Shown here in pieces: positions 10,320-20,321 of a stretch of DNA of 64,000 nt. Under the pieces are notes generated by a model. That model searched no databases and was not told where the DNA came from. It saw nothing but the letters and a program-made list of their open reading frames with translations. The DNA comes from Aquarana catesbeiana (Eukaryota; Chordata; Amphibia; Anura; Ranidae): positions 65,786,235 through 65,850,234 of the forward strand of contig NC_133328.1 in the NCBI RefSeq assembly GCF_042186555.1, read 5' to 3'. Each line of letters opens with the position of its first letter. Position 1 is the stretch's first letter. The position numbers and the translations under genes are program-made.

Positions 10320-10819
10320 CCACATGTGTCAAACACAAGGTCTGCAGTATGAATCTGGACCGCCAAGCCATTTTGTGTGGCCCTTGCACCTTTCCTGCAG
10401 CTGCGGCCCTCCCCTCGTTTCCGTCCCCACCTTTTATCAGCAGTTGGCAGTGGATAGGAGGACAGAACTCCTCCTCCAGACCCTACGCTTCTCTGTGCAG
10501 CTGCAAGGAGACTTGTCTCTGCCCCCGTCTCAGCAGTTTCATGTGGCCTTCGCACCTCTCCTGCAGCTGTGACCCCCCCCCCTTCTCCGCTCCCACCCTG
10601 TCTCAGCAGTTGGCAGCAGAGAGCAGGACTGAACTCCTCCTACAGATCCTGCACCTCTCTTTGCAGCCGTTAGTAACCCCTCGTCTCCACCTCCTCTGAG
10701 CAGACTCTGGCAGCTGACTTCAGCCCCCCTCTGGTCCTCCTCCAGACCCTGCACTTTCTGCTTCTCAGCTCCGCTCTAGCTTCTTCCCGGTAGCAGCAAA
10801 AAGTAAAGGGGTGCACTGT
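10320..10819. repeat. hAT-like element fragment
   Basis: Starts cacatgtgtcaaacacaagg, reminiscent of Charlie-type hAT ends, followed by aatctggaccgccaagcc. It then holds about two degenerate 200-bp repeats, each with a gcagttggcagtgg(c)ag box and a cctgcagctg box (10411-10490 and 10595-10665). The right terminus was not found. Confidence 0.45.
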
Positions 10820-10827
10820 GATGTAAG

Positions 10828-11127
10828 CAGGGTTGCCAACCCCCCGAAGCACTTTTTACTGGCAAAATTTACTGGCAGAGCACATTTTTTACTGGCAACC
10901 TGAGAAATTACAGAACTCCTATTGAAAACTAACAAAGTGAATATTTGAACAGTATAAACATGATATGGAAACACTGACAATACCTATAACAAAATAATTA
11001 GCTTGATTTACACTTCAAAAGTCAACACAGCATGAAATTATCAGCCCCTGATATTTACTGGCAACTGTAAAAAAAATCACTGATTTTTACAAACTGTCAG
11101 TAAATTTACTGGCGGTTGGCAACCCTG
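10828..11127. mobile_element. hAT MITE, CAGGGTTGCCAACC ends
   Basis: A 300-bp element with identical 14-bp terminal inverted repeats CAGGGTTGCCAACC. The perfect 8-bp target duplication GATGTAAG is at 10820-10827 and 11128-11135. Internal actggcaaaatttactggc words are repeated in both halves. Non-coding. Confidence 0.95.
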
Positions 11128-11393
11128 GATGTAAGGGAGGGTGGGGGACTCTTGACTTCTGATGCAAGGGGAAGGGTTGCACTGCACATCTGCTTCTATT
11201 TATTATGAGAATAATACAATTCTATGCCAGCTGAAAAGGCGGATCGCACACCACTAGTATTATCCAGAAACTTTATTGGAGACAACTCATGATGGCAGAG
11301 CCATTACCTGCCTGAGCAGTGACAAGTAAGGTTTTTGTGGATGATACCAGTGGTGTGTGACCCTCCTTTTCAGACTTGCATCGTCTATACAGC
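11128..11393. other. No feature recognised
   Basis: Short stretch between two MITEs. tctatttattatgaga at 11198 resembles text at 6495, but too little is shared for a call. Confidence 0.35.
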
Positions 11394-12139
11394 TTAAAGT
11401 GTTACTGAACCCACATTATAAAAAACTATCAATAAACAGTGTATTACATGCTGTTCATACTCACTCAGTCACCATGATATACGTTTTCTGTATTCTGCAA
11501 AAAACCTGGTTGATCCTGCTGCTCTCTCCACCTTCTGTTCATTTCCCCAATTCATCTAGGAATTTTGCAGCTGTGGTGGAACTCTGCACATGCTCAGTTT
11601 TCAGTGAGTTTCTTTGCTGAGCATTCCCTCCCTATCACATCTGAGCAGCCCATGTGACTATAGAGTCACACATGTGGGCGTATACATCGCTGTAAATGAC
11701 AGCAGGATATTACATGTATGTAGATTAATGGAGGCTTCACCTCCCTCTTGTTCAGGCTGGAGGGGCATGACAAAGCCTGCGACTGGCAGAAATCCGCCCA
11801 CACCATGGTATTGACAAAAAATAATAAAGATTTGATTCCAAATATATATTTGTATGACAATTTAAAACCGTTTATTGATATTAATTATTTATTTTTGCTC
11901 TGTATCACAAAGGCTGTTTTTTTTTATTTTAAACATGTGACCAGCAGCAGAGGACTAGAAGATTCTCAGTTTTCCCTGCAGACAGGCTGGGAGAGAGCTG
12001 GGTCATGTGACAGCTGTATATCGATTAGGAAAAAGGTACTTACTGTAGATATTATTTTTATTAAAATATTTACATCATCCACATACAGAAAGAGAAGGGA
12101 TAATGTAAATTAAACAGTGTGTGTTTAGTATCACTATAA
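11394..12139. mobile_element. TTAA-type MITE, AGTGTTACTGAACC end
   Basis: The left end, after TTAA at 11394-11397, is AGTGTTACTGAACCCAC. The right end read inverted is AGTGATACTAAACAC, flanked by ATAA, one mismatch from TTAA. Two ORFs (11357-11620 and 11748-12113) cross it without any domain. Length 740 bp; it may hold a second insertion. Confidence 0.6.
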
Positions 12140-12214
12140 GTCTTAAGTTATTAATAAAACCAGAAATAATTGAATGTGGAGGCAATTATTTATCCACTGG
12201 ACCTCCAGAAGATT

Positions 12215-12815
12215 TACCCCCCCCCTTCATGACCAGGCCACGGCACTGCGTTACTTTAAGGCTACTTGCACACTGAGGGGCTTTACAGGCGTTTTAGCGC
12301 TAAAAATAGCGCCTGCAAAATGCCTGTAAAGCGCCTCTCCTGTCACTCCAGTGTGAAAGCCCGAGTACTTTCACACTGGAGCGGTGCTTCTTCTTTCTGT
12401 TGTTTATCGTTTCTGATCATGCACAGTCTTTCTTTTCTGATTTTTTACCATTCTCCTTCCTGATCGTACGAAAATGGTACACATTAAATGAAAATCGTTC
12501 GTTCTGTTCCCATACGAGAAAAATTTTGGAGTTTGTCCCTTCGGGAATTTTCTTCCGAAAATTCAAATCGGCGGTTGAAAGTTGTGTACACAATATACGA
12601 AAATCGTACGAAAGTTCCTCGGACGAAAATGTTTGCGTGATTTTCTTATGGCTCATACACACTAAAAGAAAATCAGGCAAAATTTTCATCCAAAGAAACA
12701 AATTTTCGTTCATCGGTTCCAAATTGCTGTGAAACAACAAGGAAAGTCGGGTGATGGTTCGCCCAATTTTGTTATAGCATGTACCCCGCATTATAGTGTG
12801 TACGAGCCTTTATTG
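12215..12815. repeat. Three abutting MITE fragments
   Basis: 12215-12250 matches the first lines of the 51749 family (ttcatgaccaggccac). 12256-12378 starts TTAAGGCTACTTGCACACTG, carries a hairpin around aagcgcc/ggcgctt-like words and ends at a paired ccagtgtgaaag / ctttcacactgg. 12384-12815 is part of a gtacacac-ended MITE whose right end is tgtgtacgagcc; the left end is lost. Confidence 0.5.
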
Positions 12816-13064
12816 TGGTAACAACAGTGTGAGAGAGGATTCCCCTTAGTTCCTGTTGTGTGCACAGGAAGAAAATAAATTAGGGCTGTTACTGATTCAA
12901 ATTTTCGTGTTCGATTAATCAATTTTTTTTAATCGATTAATCGACTAATTTTGATTAACTATAATTTCACATACAGATCCAACTACTTTTAGCTGATTTA
13001 GCACTGTTGTTATGGCAACGGCCGAAGCCAAACATAGCGGGGCATGGCTAGGACGTCACACCTC

Positions 13065-13440
13065 ATAAACTCAGCCTCACCGTGCCCATAATCGTAGCCT
13101 CACCGTGCCCATAATCGTAGCCTCACCGTGCCCATAATGCAGTCTCATCGTGCCCATAATGCAGTCTCACCGTGCCCATAATGCAGTCTCATCGTGCCCA
13201 TAATGCAGTCTCACCGTGCCCATAATCTCAGACTTATCGTGCCCATAATCGCAGCCTCACCATGCCCATAATCGCAGCCTCACCATGCCCATAATGCTGT
13301 CTCACTGTGCCCATAATCGCAGCCTCGCCGTGCCTATAATGACAGCCTCACCGTGTCCATAATGCAGTCTCACCGTGCCCATAATGCAGTCTCACCTTGC
13401 CCATAATGCAGTCTCATCGTGCCCATAATCGCAGCCTCAC
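13065..13440. repeat. 22-23 bp minisatellite inside hAT
   Basis: About 16 units of cagtctcaccgtgcccataa plus tg. Variants are gcagcctcacc and tcatcgtg. Array edges are soft. Confidence 0.9.
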
Positions 13441-13465
13441 TGTAGTCAGTGCCTGTGCCTGGATT

Positions 13466-13698
13466 ACACAGTCTGTGGGCATCTCCCTCTGTGTGTCTCG
13501 GAGCTGAGTGTGAAAACTTTGGCCGCGCTGTGAGAAAAGTCCCGCCCTCCTCCTAGATCAGCTCCTGTGATAGACAGAACACTACGTCTATCACACAAGC
13601 TGATCTAGGAGGAGGGCGGGACTTTTCTCACAGCGTGGCCAAAGTTTTCACACTCAGCTCCGAGACACACAGCGGGAAATGCCCGCAGACTGTGTATG
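13466..13698. repeat. Long inverted repeat inside hAT
   Basis: Arms of about 110 bp, for example gtgaaaactttggccgcgct on the left against agcgtggccaaagttttcac on the right, and cccgccctcctcctagatca against tgatctaggaggagggcggg. They meet at a short centre near 13576-13584 (gaacactac). The arms differ at only a few positions, so the duplication is younger than the element or has been corrected. Confidence 0.93.
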
Positions 13699-13913
13699 AC
13701 ATATAGTGGAGGAGGAGGGAGCGGAGAGCTGCGCTGCAGCCACAGCTTGGCCCAAAGCGGCCCCAGGGCAGGCAGCCTACCGATCAAAAAAATTTTGATC
13801 GATCAAAAAAATGACTGATTAATCGAGGAATTAATCGTTAATTTCCGCAGCCCTAAAATAAATAGACGTTTCTCCGATGATTACGCAAAAAAAAAAAGAA
13901 ATTCCTACCATAT

Positions 13914-14050
13914 CCTAGATTGTAAACTCTAATGAGCAGAGCCCTCTGATTCCTCCTGTATTGAATTGTATTGTAACTGTACTGTCTGCCTTCATGCTGT
14001 AAAGCGCTACACAAACTGTTGGCGCTATATAAATCCTGTATAATAATAAT
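13914..14050 (+). mobile_element. L2-type LINE tail
   Basis: About 137 bp of 3' end only: gattgtaaactctaatgagc, gtaaagcgctacacaaactg, ttggcgctatataaatcctg, then ataataataat. It lies 50 bp after the hAT element. Confidence 0.88.
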
Positions 14051-14785
14051 ATCCAAAGCTAAAAAATGTTCTGGGTTTAGATATGCTCAAGCCAAGAAAA
14101 CAGAGACTGTATATACAATTATTCTCTGTCTGTGGTTGGCCATCTCCTTTTTTCATTTTCAACATGTGAACAGCGTGGGTTGCAGGATAGGGGTCACTGC
14201 TCCCCATTTTAAGCCTGGTTAGCACTTACTTACCCATCTACTAAACACAGAGCACTTTTTAAGGACTTCTAAGAGCCTCTCTGCCCAGAGCCTAAAGCGA
14301 TATTCCTCAGCTCTTGTGTTTAATTGACCAAATTTTCGATTCTCTGTAGTGAACTGATTTCTCACTGCTGAAGGAGACAGTAATTCGTACCAGCTGGAGA
14401 ACATTCTTCCACTGCCTGGTGAGGCCGAAATTCATAGTGACAGCACAATCACTTTGATGAGCAAAGAATGTTTATATTGATATGTTAAAGTTATGCTACC
14501 AAATATGAAAAATGCCCCACATCTAATATACAGAATATTTTATGTTGAGAGGAGCCTTCCAAGTGGAACTGCAAAATCAAAAGCACAAGAGGCATACCTT
14601 ACAGTCAGTAGGATGTGTCCCTTGTGTTGATCTCTCTTCTGTTAGTAGTAATCATCCTCTGTCCTAATCCCCCACAACCCCCCCAAAACCATAATCTTAC
14701 AGTACGGCAGGGGTTAATAGAATTAAGGGGCTGTCACAGGCTCTCATCTGGAGAGCTTGACTAGGTCCACCTAGCTGCTCCATTC
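14051..14785. other. No feature recognised
   Basis: No element ends or coding signal. Short ORFs here have no domain. Confidence 0.4.
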
Positions 14786-14789
14786 ATGG

Positions 14790-15303
14790 AAGCCATACTA
14801 TGGGTTGGGGTTAGGGTTTGGATTAGGGGTTAATATTTTATTTATTGTCTTATTATTATTTATTTATTTATTTATTTTTTGTTAGGGTGTTATTAATACT
14901 ACTACTACTAATAATGAATGAAATACATGTAAAATAAATACACAAATAAATAAAAATAATCATAAATAAATACAATAAATGAGTACTATGTAATAATAAA
15001 TAAATAATGAACCCATAACCTTAACCCTAGCCCTTAAAAAAATAAAAATAAAATAATAATAATAATAATAAAATAATAATAATAAACACCCTAACAGAAA
15101 ATAAATAAATTAATATTATTATTATTATTATTATTATTATTGATAACAATAATAATAATAATAATAAATTCTTCTTCTTCTTCTTCTTCTTCTTATTTAT
15201 ATTATTATTTTTATTCATTTATTTTTTGGTTTGGGCGTTTATTTATTTATTATTTTTCTATTATTATATTATCATTATAATTATTATTATTAATAATAAT
15301 AAT

Positions 15304-15343
<40 letters not shown>

Positions 15344-15575
15344 TATATATATATTATATAGAAATATAGAATTATATATTATATATAATATTATATATAT
15401 ATTATTATTATTATATTAATTATTATTTATTTATTATCACATTTATATATTTATTATTACATATTATTAATATGAAATAATGAAATAAAATATTACAAGT
15501 TTTATTTGTTTATTATTTATTTATGATGATTTTTAGTTATTTGTGTATTTATTTTACATTTATTTAGTCATATAT
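14790..15575. repeat. AT-rich microsatellite field
   Basis: Successive (ATTT)n, (ATT)n, (CTT)n at 15171-15194, (AAT)n and (AT)n tracts. The flanks are inverted: gttagggtgttatta near 14882 faces aaacaccctaacag near 15085, and ggttagggtttgg near 14809 faces ccttaaccctagcc near 15020. The minus-strand 63-aa frame at 15027-15218 is low-complexity and not a gene. Confidence 0.85.
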
Positions 15576-15589
15576 TATTTCATTTTCTT

Positions 15590-15867
15590 TTTTGCATTTG
15601 AGCAGAAAAATGCGCAAAAACACACGACAGAACGCGTGACAGTACGCAAAAACATGCAAGTTGTGCATTTCCATTCATTTCTATGGTAATAAAAAAATGC
15701 CAAAAAGTTTGAGCTACAAAAAAAGCTCCAGAACTTTTTTTTAGCTTCAGGTGTTTGGCTTCAGGCAACCTGGAGTGGAGATGTGAACCATCTCCAGAGA
15801 GAATAATAGATTGTTTTTCTCCTCCAGCGTTTTGGAGCTTCGAGCGAGGTGTGAATGGGGCCTTAAG
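15590..15867. repeat. MITE fragment with GGCCCCATTCACAC end
   Basis: The right end gtgtgaatggggcc is followed by TTA. The interior has tttccattcatttctatgg, seen in several MITE families of this window. The left terminus is eroded. Confidence 0.45.
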
Positions 15868-16280
15868 GTGCCACAGACCTACATGGGCATTTGAATGTGT
15901 ATGCATAACCCAACCACCAAATTCAGAGTCATAAACACAAATGTTCGGCTCAGCTGGAAATGTATGTTTATGTGACTAGATAGTGGAGGGAGGAGATGAG
16001 GAGCGCAGACAGATTCTGCCACTCACTAGCAAAGAAAGTAACAGTCATTGGAACAGGATTTGGATGATCTTCAGCGTTGACAATGGCCAAATGGCAAGCT
16101 TCAGTCTGCTCCTTTAAATCTGACCTCATCACCTGAAAAGACTGAAAAATATCTGCATCTGGCAATTGTCATCTCATGTCTATGTGTTGCTTTACAGTCG
16201 GAAAAATCCAGAGGTGATAGCTGTTATGTTCTATATAAGAGAATTGCAGACAAAACACAGAAACCAAGTATGCATTCTAA
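15868..16280. other. No feature recognised
   Basis: No element end or domain. The ORF at 15968-16165 on the minus strand has no recognisable motif. Confidence 0.4.
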
Positions 16281-16574
16281 TACCGCGTACACATGATTGG
16301 AAATTCGGCCAGCAAAACTCCGATGAGAGCTTTTTGTCGGAAAATGCGGCCGCGTGTATGCTCCATCGGTCTTTTGCTGGCTGAATTCCAGCCAGCAAAA
16401 GATTGAGGGCAGGTTCTCTATTTTTCGGTTGGGAAAAGTTCCTATCCGAAAATGCGATCATCTGTACAAATTCCGACATGCAAAATTCCTATGCATGCTC
16501 GGAAACAATTCGACGCATGCTCGGGAGCATTGAACTTCATTTTCTTGGCTCGTCGTAGTGTTGTACGTCACTGC

Positions 16575-17306
16575 CAACGCTGTATCCTGGCCTAGGCCGA
16601 CAAGGCCCAGGCCTAGGGCAGCACTTTTCAGGGGGGCAGCACGGAAAGAGTCCCTGCCGGCTTGCGCTACACAGTTAGTGTAGCGCCAATCTAATGGGGC
16701 GGACTGGTCTGAGAGGCAAATTAGTCTAGCACCCCCATAAAGCGACCAAACTGCCTCTGGTATGTGGGCGGCCGGCATTCTGCAACTGTGTGTGTGTGTG
16801 TGTGTGTGGGGGGGGGGGGGGCGCTTCACCATTTTGACTGTCCTATCACGCAGGACCACAAACCTTCCTCACTGTGCTATATGTTTTCTGCTGCACCATT
16901 GGCATGATTATATCTTCTTAGTCCTCTCCATAAAATTATCAGAAATTTGTGCTTAAAGTAGAACTATAGGCAACACTTTTTTTAATATATTTTGGATAGA
17001 ATAAGGGAGGGTTATAGCCCCTGTCAGTTATTTTTTTTTTACCATCCCTGTCCCATTGCAGAGATTTCCCTTCACTTCCTGCCCCATAGCCAAACAGGAA
17101 GTGAGAGGAAATCTATGCAAATTAAGGGAATGCATTGCCCCCCTCCCCCTAGGCCCTCAGAACTAGTGCCCCCACTTGAAAATTTCAGGGCGGGTCTTAA
17201 ACAGCAAGGGGTGTGGCCTTGACCGGAAGGGGTGGGTCATATTTAAATTAGAGGGTGCACAAGTTTAGTCAGGCCTAGGGCAGCACAAAACCTAAATACA
17301 CTACTG
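16575..17306. mobile_element. hAT element inserted in the MITE at 16281
   Basis: A perfect 8-bp target duplication, GTCACTGC, lies at 16567-16574 and 17307-17314. Ends are CAACGCTGTATCCTGG and the inverse of CAGTAGTGTATTTAGG. Subterminal ggcctagggcagcac occurs at both ends in direct orientation (16609 and 17274). It contains a (GT)n-(G)n run at 16789-16820 and part of a TTAA-type MITE starting at 16953. No transposase. Confidence 0.92.
16953..17160. repeat. Partial TTAA MITE inside the hAT element
   Basis: TTAAAGTAGAACTATAGGCA matches, inverted, the right end at 44700-44962. ttcacttcctg and ctgtcagtta boxes are shared too. The other terminus is not evident. Confidence 0.6.
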
Positions 17307-17445
17307 GTCACTGCGTTCTTGACGGTCGAAAGTTCAGAGAACTTTTGTGTGACCGTGTGTATGCAAGGCAAGCTCGAGCGGAATTCCGTCGGAAAAACCA
17401 TTCAAGTTTTTTCCGAGGGAAAATCCACTCGTGTGTACGGGGGAT

Positions 17446-18030
17446 TAAAAGTTATTTGCCAGCTTTTTTTTTTTTAAACCACTATTTAAAAAAAAAAAAA
17501 AAAAAAGGAGATAAACCTCATTGTTTTTTTAGGTAACACACTAAGCACAATAGAATAAACATTCCCTAAAAAAACTATTTGTTAAAATTGTTATCCCAGC
17601 ACTTGCAGTTTACAACTTTGAGTGCTACTGGCTCCGGCTCTCTCAGTGCTGCTTCCCTGAACTTCCAGTCTTCACAGTGGACAGTGCAGTCTGGAGCCAG
17701 TCTGTTCATTTTCAGAAGGAAGGGAGGAAGGAGGAGCAGGAAAGTTCTTTGCTATTTTAGGCCATGGGGCTTTGTGTTTCTATTGATACACACAGTCTAG
17801 GGAGACACAACTCTAGTTCCTGCATACAAGGCTGACTCCATAGGACACTGCAAGAGAAAGGAGCCACCCTGATAAAGGAAACCTGGGGGGTCATGTAACC
17901 GGTAAACTGGAACATAAGCAAGGAATAAAAGATAAAGAAGCTGCATACTTAGTAAGTGACTAAATGAGCTGGTGAAAGTGCTTAAAACCAAGGGTTTAAT
18001 ATCACTTTTAGGTACATGAAAACTTACCTA
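17446..18030. other. No feature recognised
   Basis: T and A homopolymers at 17465-17507. The rest has no element end or domain. Confidence 0.4.
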
Positions 18031-18038
18031 ACACATTT

Positions 18039-18990
18039 TAGACATGTGCGGTTTGTTTCGTTTCGTTTAATATTCGGACAAATTTTTCGTTATTCGGAGA
18101 TTCAGATATGTATAAATGCCCAAATTACAGTATAAACAAAGTTTACCGAATGCTCCAAATAACAAAACAAAATTCAAATTGAAATTCAAATAGAATTTTA
18201 CATCGCATTCCATTCAAAATTGAACTGTAAACATACTTCTGAAATCAAAGACCTTGTGTGTTATTAGAGTATCATTTTGTTAAGCCAAAGGTGATTTAAA
18301 GAGTCATTGGGGTTTATTTACTAAAGGCAAATCCACTTTGCACTACAAGTGCACTTGGAAGTGCAGTCGCAGTAGATCCGAGGGGGACATGCAAGGAAAA
18401 TAAAAAACAGCATTTTTGCTTGCACATGATTGGATGATAAAATCAGCAGAGCTTCCCCTCATTTCAGATCTTCCCCTCAGATCTACAGCGACTGCACTTC
18501 CAAGTGTATTTTCAGTGCACTTTCAAGCACACTTGCAGTGCACTTGTAGTGCAAAGTGGATTTGCCTTTCGTAAATAACCCCCATTGTAATCATTTGATG
18601 AAGATTTTTCTTTTGTTTGTTCCCTTTGCTGCATTTGAATCGAAAAAATATAACATTTTTGTTTTGACCGTAAATTTTTTAAAAAATTCTATATTTTATT
18701 TTCAACCATTATTAAAACATATAAACAGAAACATTTTTGTTGCATGCGTATCACAGAACATATCTTAACATAAATCAATTCTTTTTTCATCCGATATATA
18801 TAAGACCATTATTTAAAAAAAAAAAAAAAAAAAAGAAAGGAGGGAAGAAAAAAAAAAGAAAAGAAAAAGAAAGAGGGTTAGATTCTCTCTCCACCCTAAC
18901 CGTGACCATAAATTAACCAAATTTAACTAAATTAAATAACTAGATTAAGGAATCGAAACAAAAGGAATTTTTTCATCATGCACATGTCTA
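18039..18990. mobile_element. hAT MITE, TAGACATGTGCA family, copy 2
   Basis: Ends TAGACATGTGCG and the inverse of TAGACATGTGCA. The perfect target duplication ACACATTT is at 18031-18038 and 18991-18998. Subterminal ttcgtttcg words match copy 1 (9296-10170). It carries an internal MITE (18310-18582) and a poly-A/purine-rich run (18814-18874). Confidence 0.93.
18310..18582. mobile_element. MITE nested in the hAT MITE
   Basis: Long inverted termini: GGGTTTATTTACTAAAGGCA on the left, and the right end inverted reads GGGGTTATTTACGAAAGGCA. Both continue into aatccactttgcactacaag. CATTG occurs at 18305-18309 and 18583-18587, a plausible 5-bp target duplication. A piece of the family is also at 105-170. 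Confidence 0.88.
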
Positions 18991-19019
18991 ACACATTTGT
19001 TATAAAAACGTTAACACAT

Positions 19020-19198
19020 ATCCCACTCTTTCACCCCTCCTCTCCCCCCCTCTCTCCCACCCCCTCTGTCTCTCTTACCACCACTCTCTCTCTCACTTCT
19101 TCCTCTCTACCCCCCTCTCCATCTCACCCCCCTCTCTCTCACTCCCCCCCTCTCTCTTTCACTCCCTCTTTCTCTCACTCTCACCCCTTCTCTCTCAC
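19020..19198. repeat. CT-rich satellite, left part
   Basis: Units such as ctctctctcacccc. It continues after the hAT insertion at 20322. Confidence 0.9.
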
Positions 19199-20321
19199 CA
19201 GGGGCATATCCAGGGGGGGGCAACGGGGCAATTGCTCACCCGAGAAAATATTACAGACTCTGAGGCCGAGCGCGCCCCGGGTAACTAGAGCCGCGGTCGG
19301 GACAACTTGCAGCCATCCTAAGCATGAATTATTGCTCATAAACCTCAGGACTGCACTCTCCGCCCCCTGTACCTCCCCCAGCAGTATTTCAGCCTCTCTC
19401 CTGCAGGCTGCTGCTTAAGTGGGCGGGATGGGGATGTGCCTTTTCCCCCGAGATCACGCTTGTCTGGAAGTGGGAGGTGTGAGCAGCTGAGGGAGCCGAA
19501 TTGTATATTCCTGGAGGTGAGTTCTGCTAGCAGTACATTGTGGATTAGTTTACAACACCTCTATCCTGAGTCTGCTAAGTTACTGCAGCTTAGCATAGAT
19601 GTGGTGTTAGCTGACAAATGGGATTGCATCTTCTCCTTAAAGCATTATGACTGCCCCCTGATGTATTCCTTCCTGATCCCCTCCAGTGTATGCCCTCCTG
19701 ATCCCCCCAGTATATGCCCTCCTGATCCCCCCAGTGTATGCCCTCCTGATCCCACCCAGTGTATGCCCTCCTGATCCCCCCAGTGCATGCCCTCCTAATC
19801 CCCCTGGTTTATGCCCTCCTGATTCCACCCAGTGTATGCCCTCCTGATCCCCCCAGTGCATGCCCTCCTAATCCCCCTGGTTTATGCCCTCCTGATTCCA
19901 CCCAGTGTATGCCCTCCTGATCCCCCCTGTGTATGCCCTCCTGATCCCCCATGTATGCCCTCCTGATCCCCCTGTGTATGCCCTCCCGACCCCCCCCACA
20001 GCGTGTGCCGTTTTGACCCCCCCCGTTGACACATAGTACTTCTGCTCTACTGATCTCTGTACAGTGTCCTACATCCTACTGACCCCTGTACATTGCCCTG
20101 TTGCCCCCTGTCTTCCACCCTACTTACACCTTTTCCTTTGTTCTTTCAACTCCTGTCCTCTGCCCTGCTGCCCCCCTGTTCTCTGTCCTACTGTTCACTG
20201 TACACTGCCCTACATCCTACTGACCTCTGTACACTGTACTATACATTTAATTTAGTTCCATAAGCAACACCTTATTTTCTGGCAGTGCCCCTCCTGAGAC
20301 TAGACTCTGGATTCGCCACTG
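19199..20321. mobile_element. hAT element inserted in CT satellite
   Basis: Ends CAGGGGCATATCCAGG and the inverse of CAGTGGCGAATCCAG. Flanks TCTCTCAC at 19191-19198 and 20322-20329 give an 8-bp target duplication, although the repetitive target weakens this evidence. The interior has an array at 19660-20000 and a second run of gtcctactg/cactg words to 20240. No transposase. Confidence 0.85.
19660..20000. repeat. 22-25 bp minisatellite
   Basis: Units of gtatgccctcctgatccccc with 2-5 extra bases, about 14 copies. A longer block (cctaatccccctggtttatg) is itself duplicated near 19793 and 19868. Confidence 0.9.

Larger units (their letters stand above)
12881..13855. mobile_element. hAT element, TAGGGCTG ends, with minisatellite
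   Basis: Ends are TAGGGCTG on both sides in inverted orientation. The perfect 8-bp target duplication AAATAAAT is at 12873-12880 and 13856-13863. Subterminal tcgattaatcgattaatc-like words occur at both ends. The interior holds a 22-23 bp array and a 230-bp inverted repeat. No transposase. Confidence 0.95.
16281..17445. mobile_element. TAA-target MITE (CGCGTACAC family) split by hAT
   Basis: Left end taccgcgtacacatgattgg, preceded by TAA (16278-16280). Right end cgtgtgtacgggggat, followed by TAA (17446-17448). Subterminal cggaaattc and ttccgacat words match the relatives at 36734-37150 and 37521-37965. A 732-bp hAT element sits at 16575-17306. Confidence 0.8.

Noticed and set aside
14809..15040. 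Interstitial telomeric repeat
   Set aside because: Only isolated ttaggg-like words, no tandem TTAGGG; they are arranged as inverted flanks.
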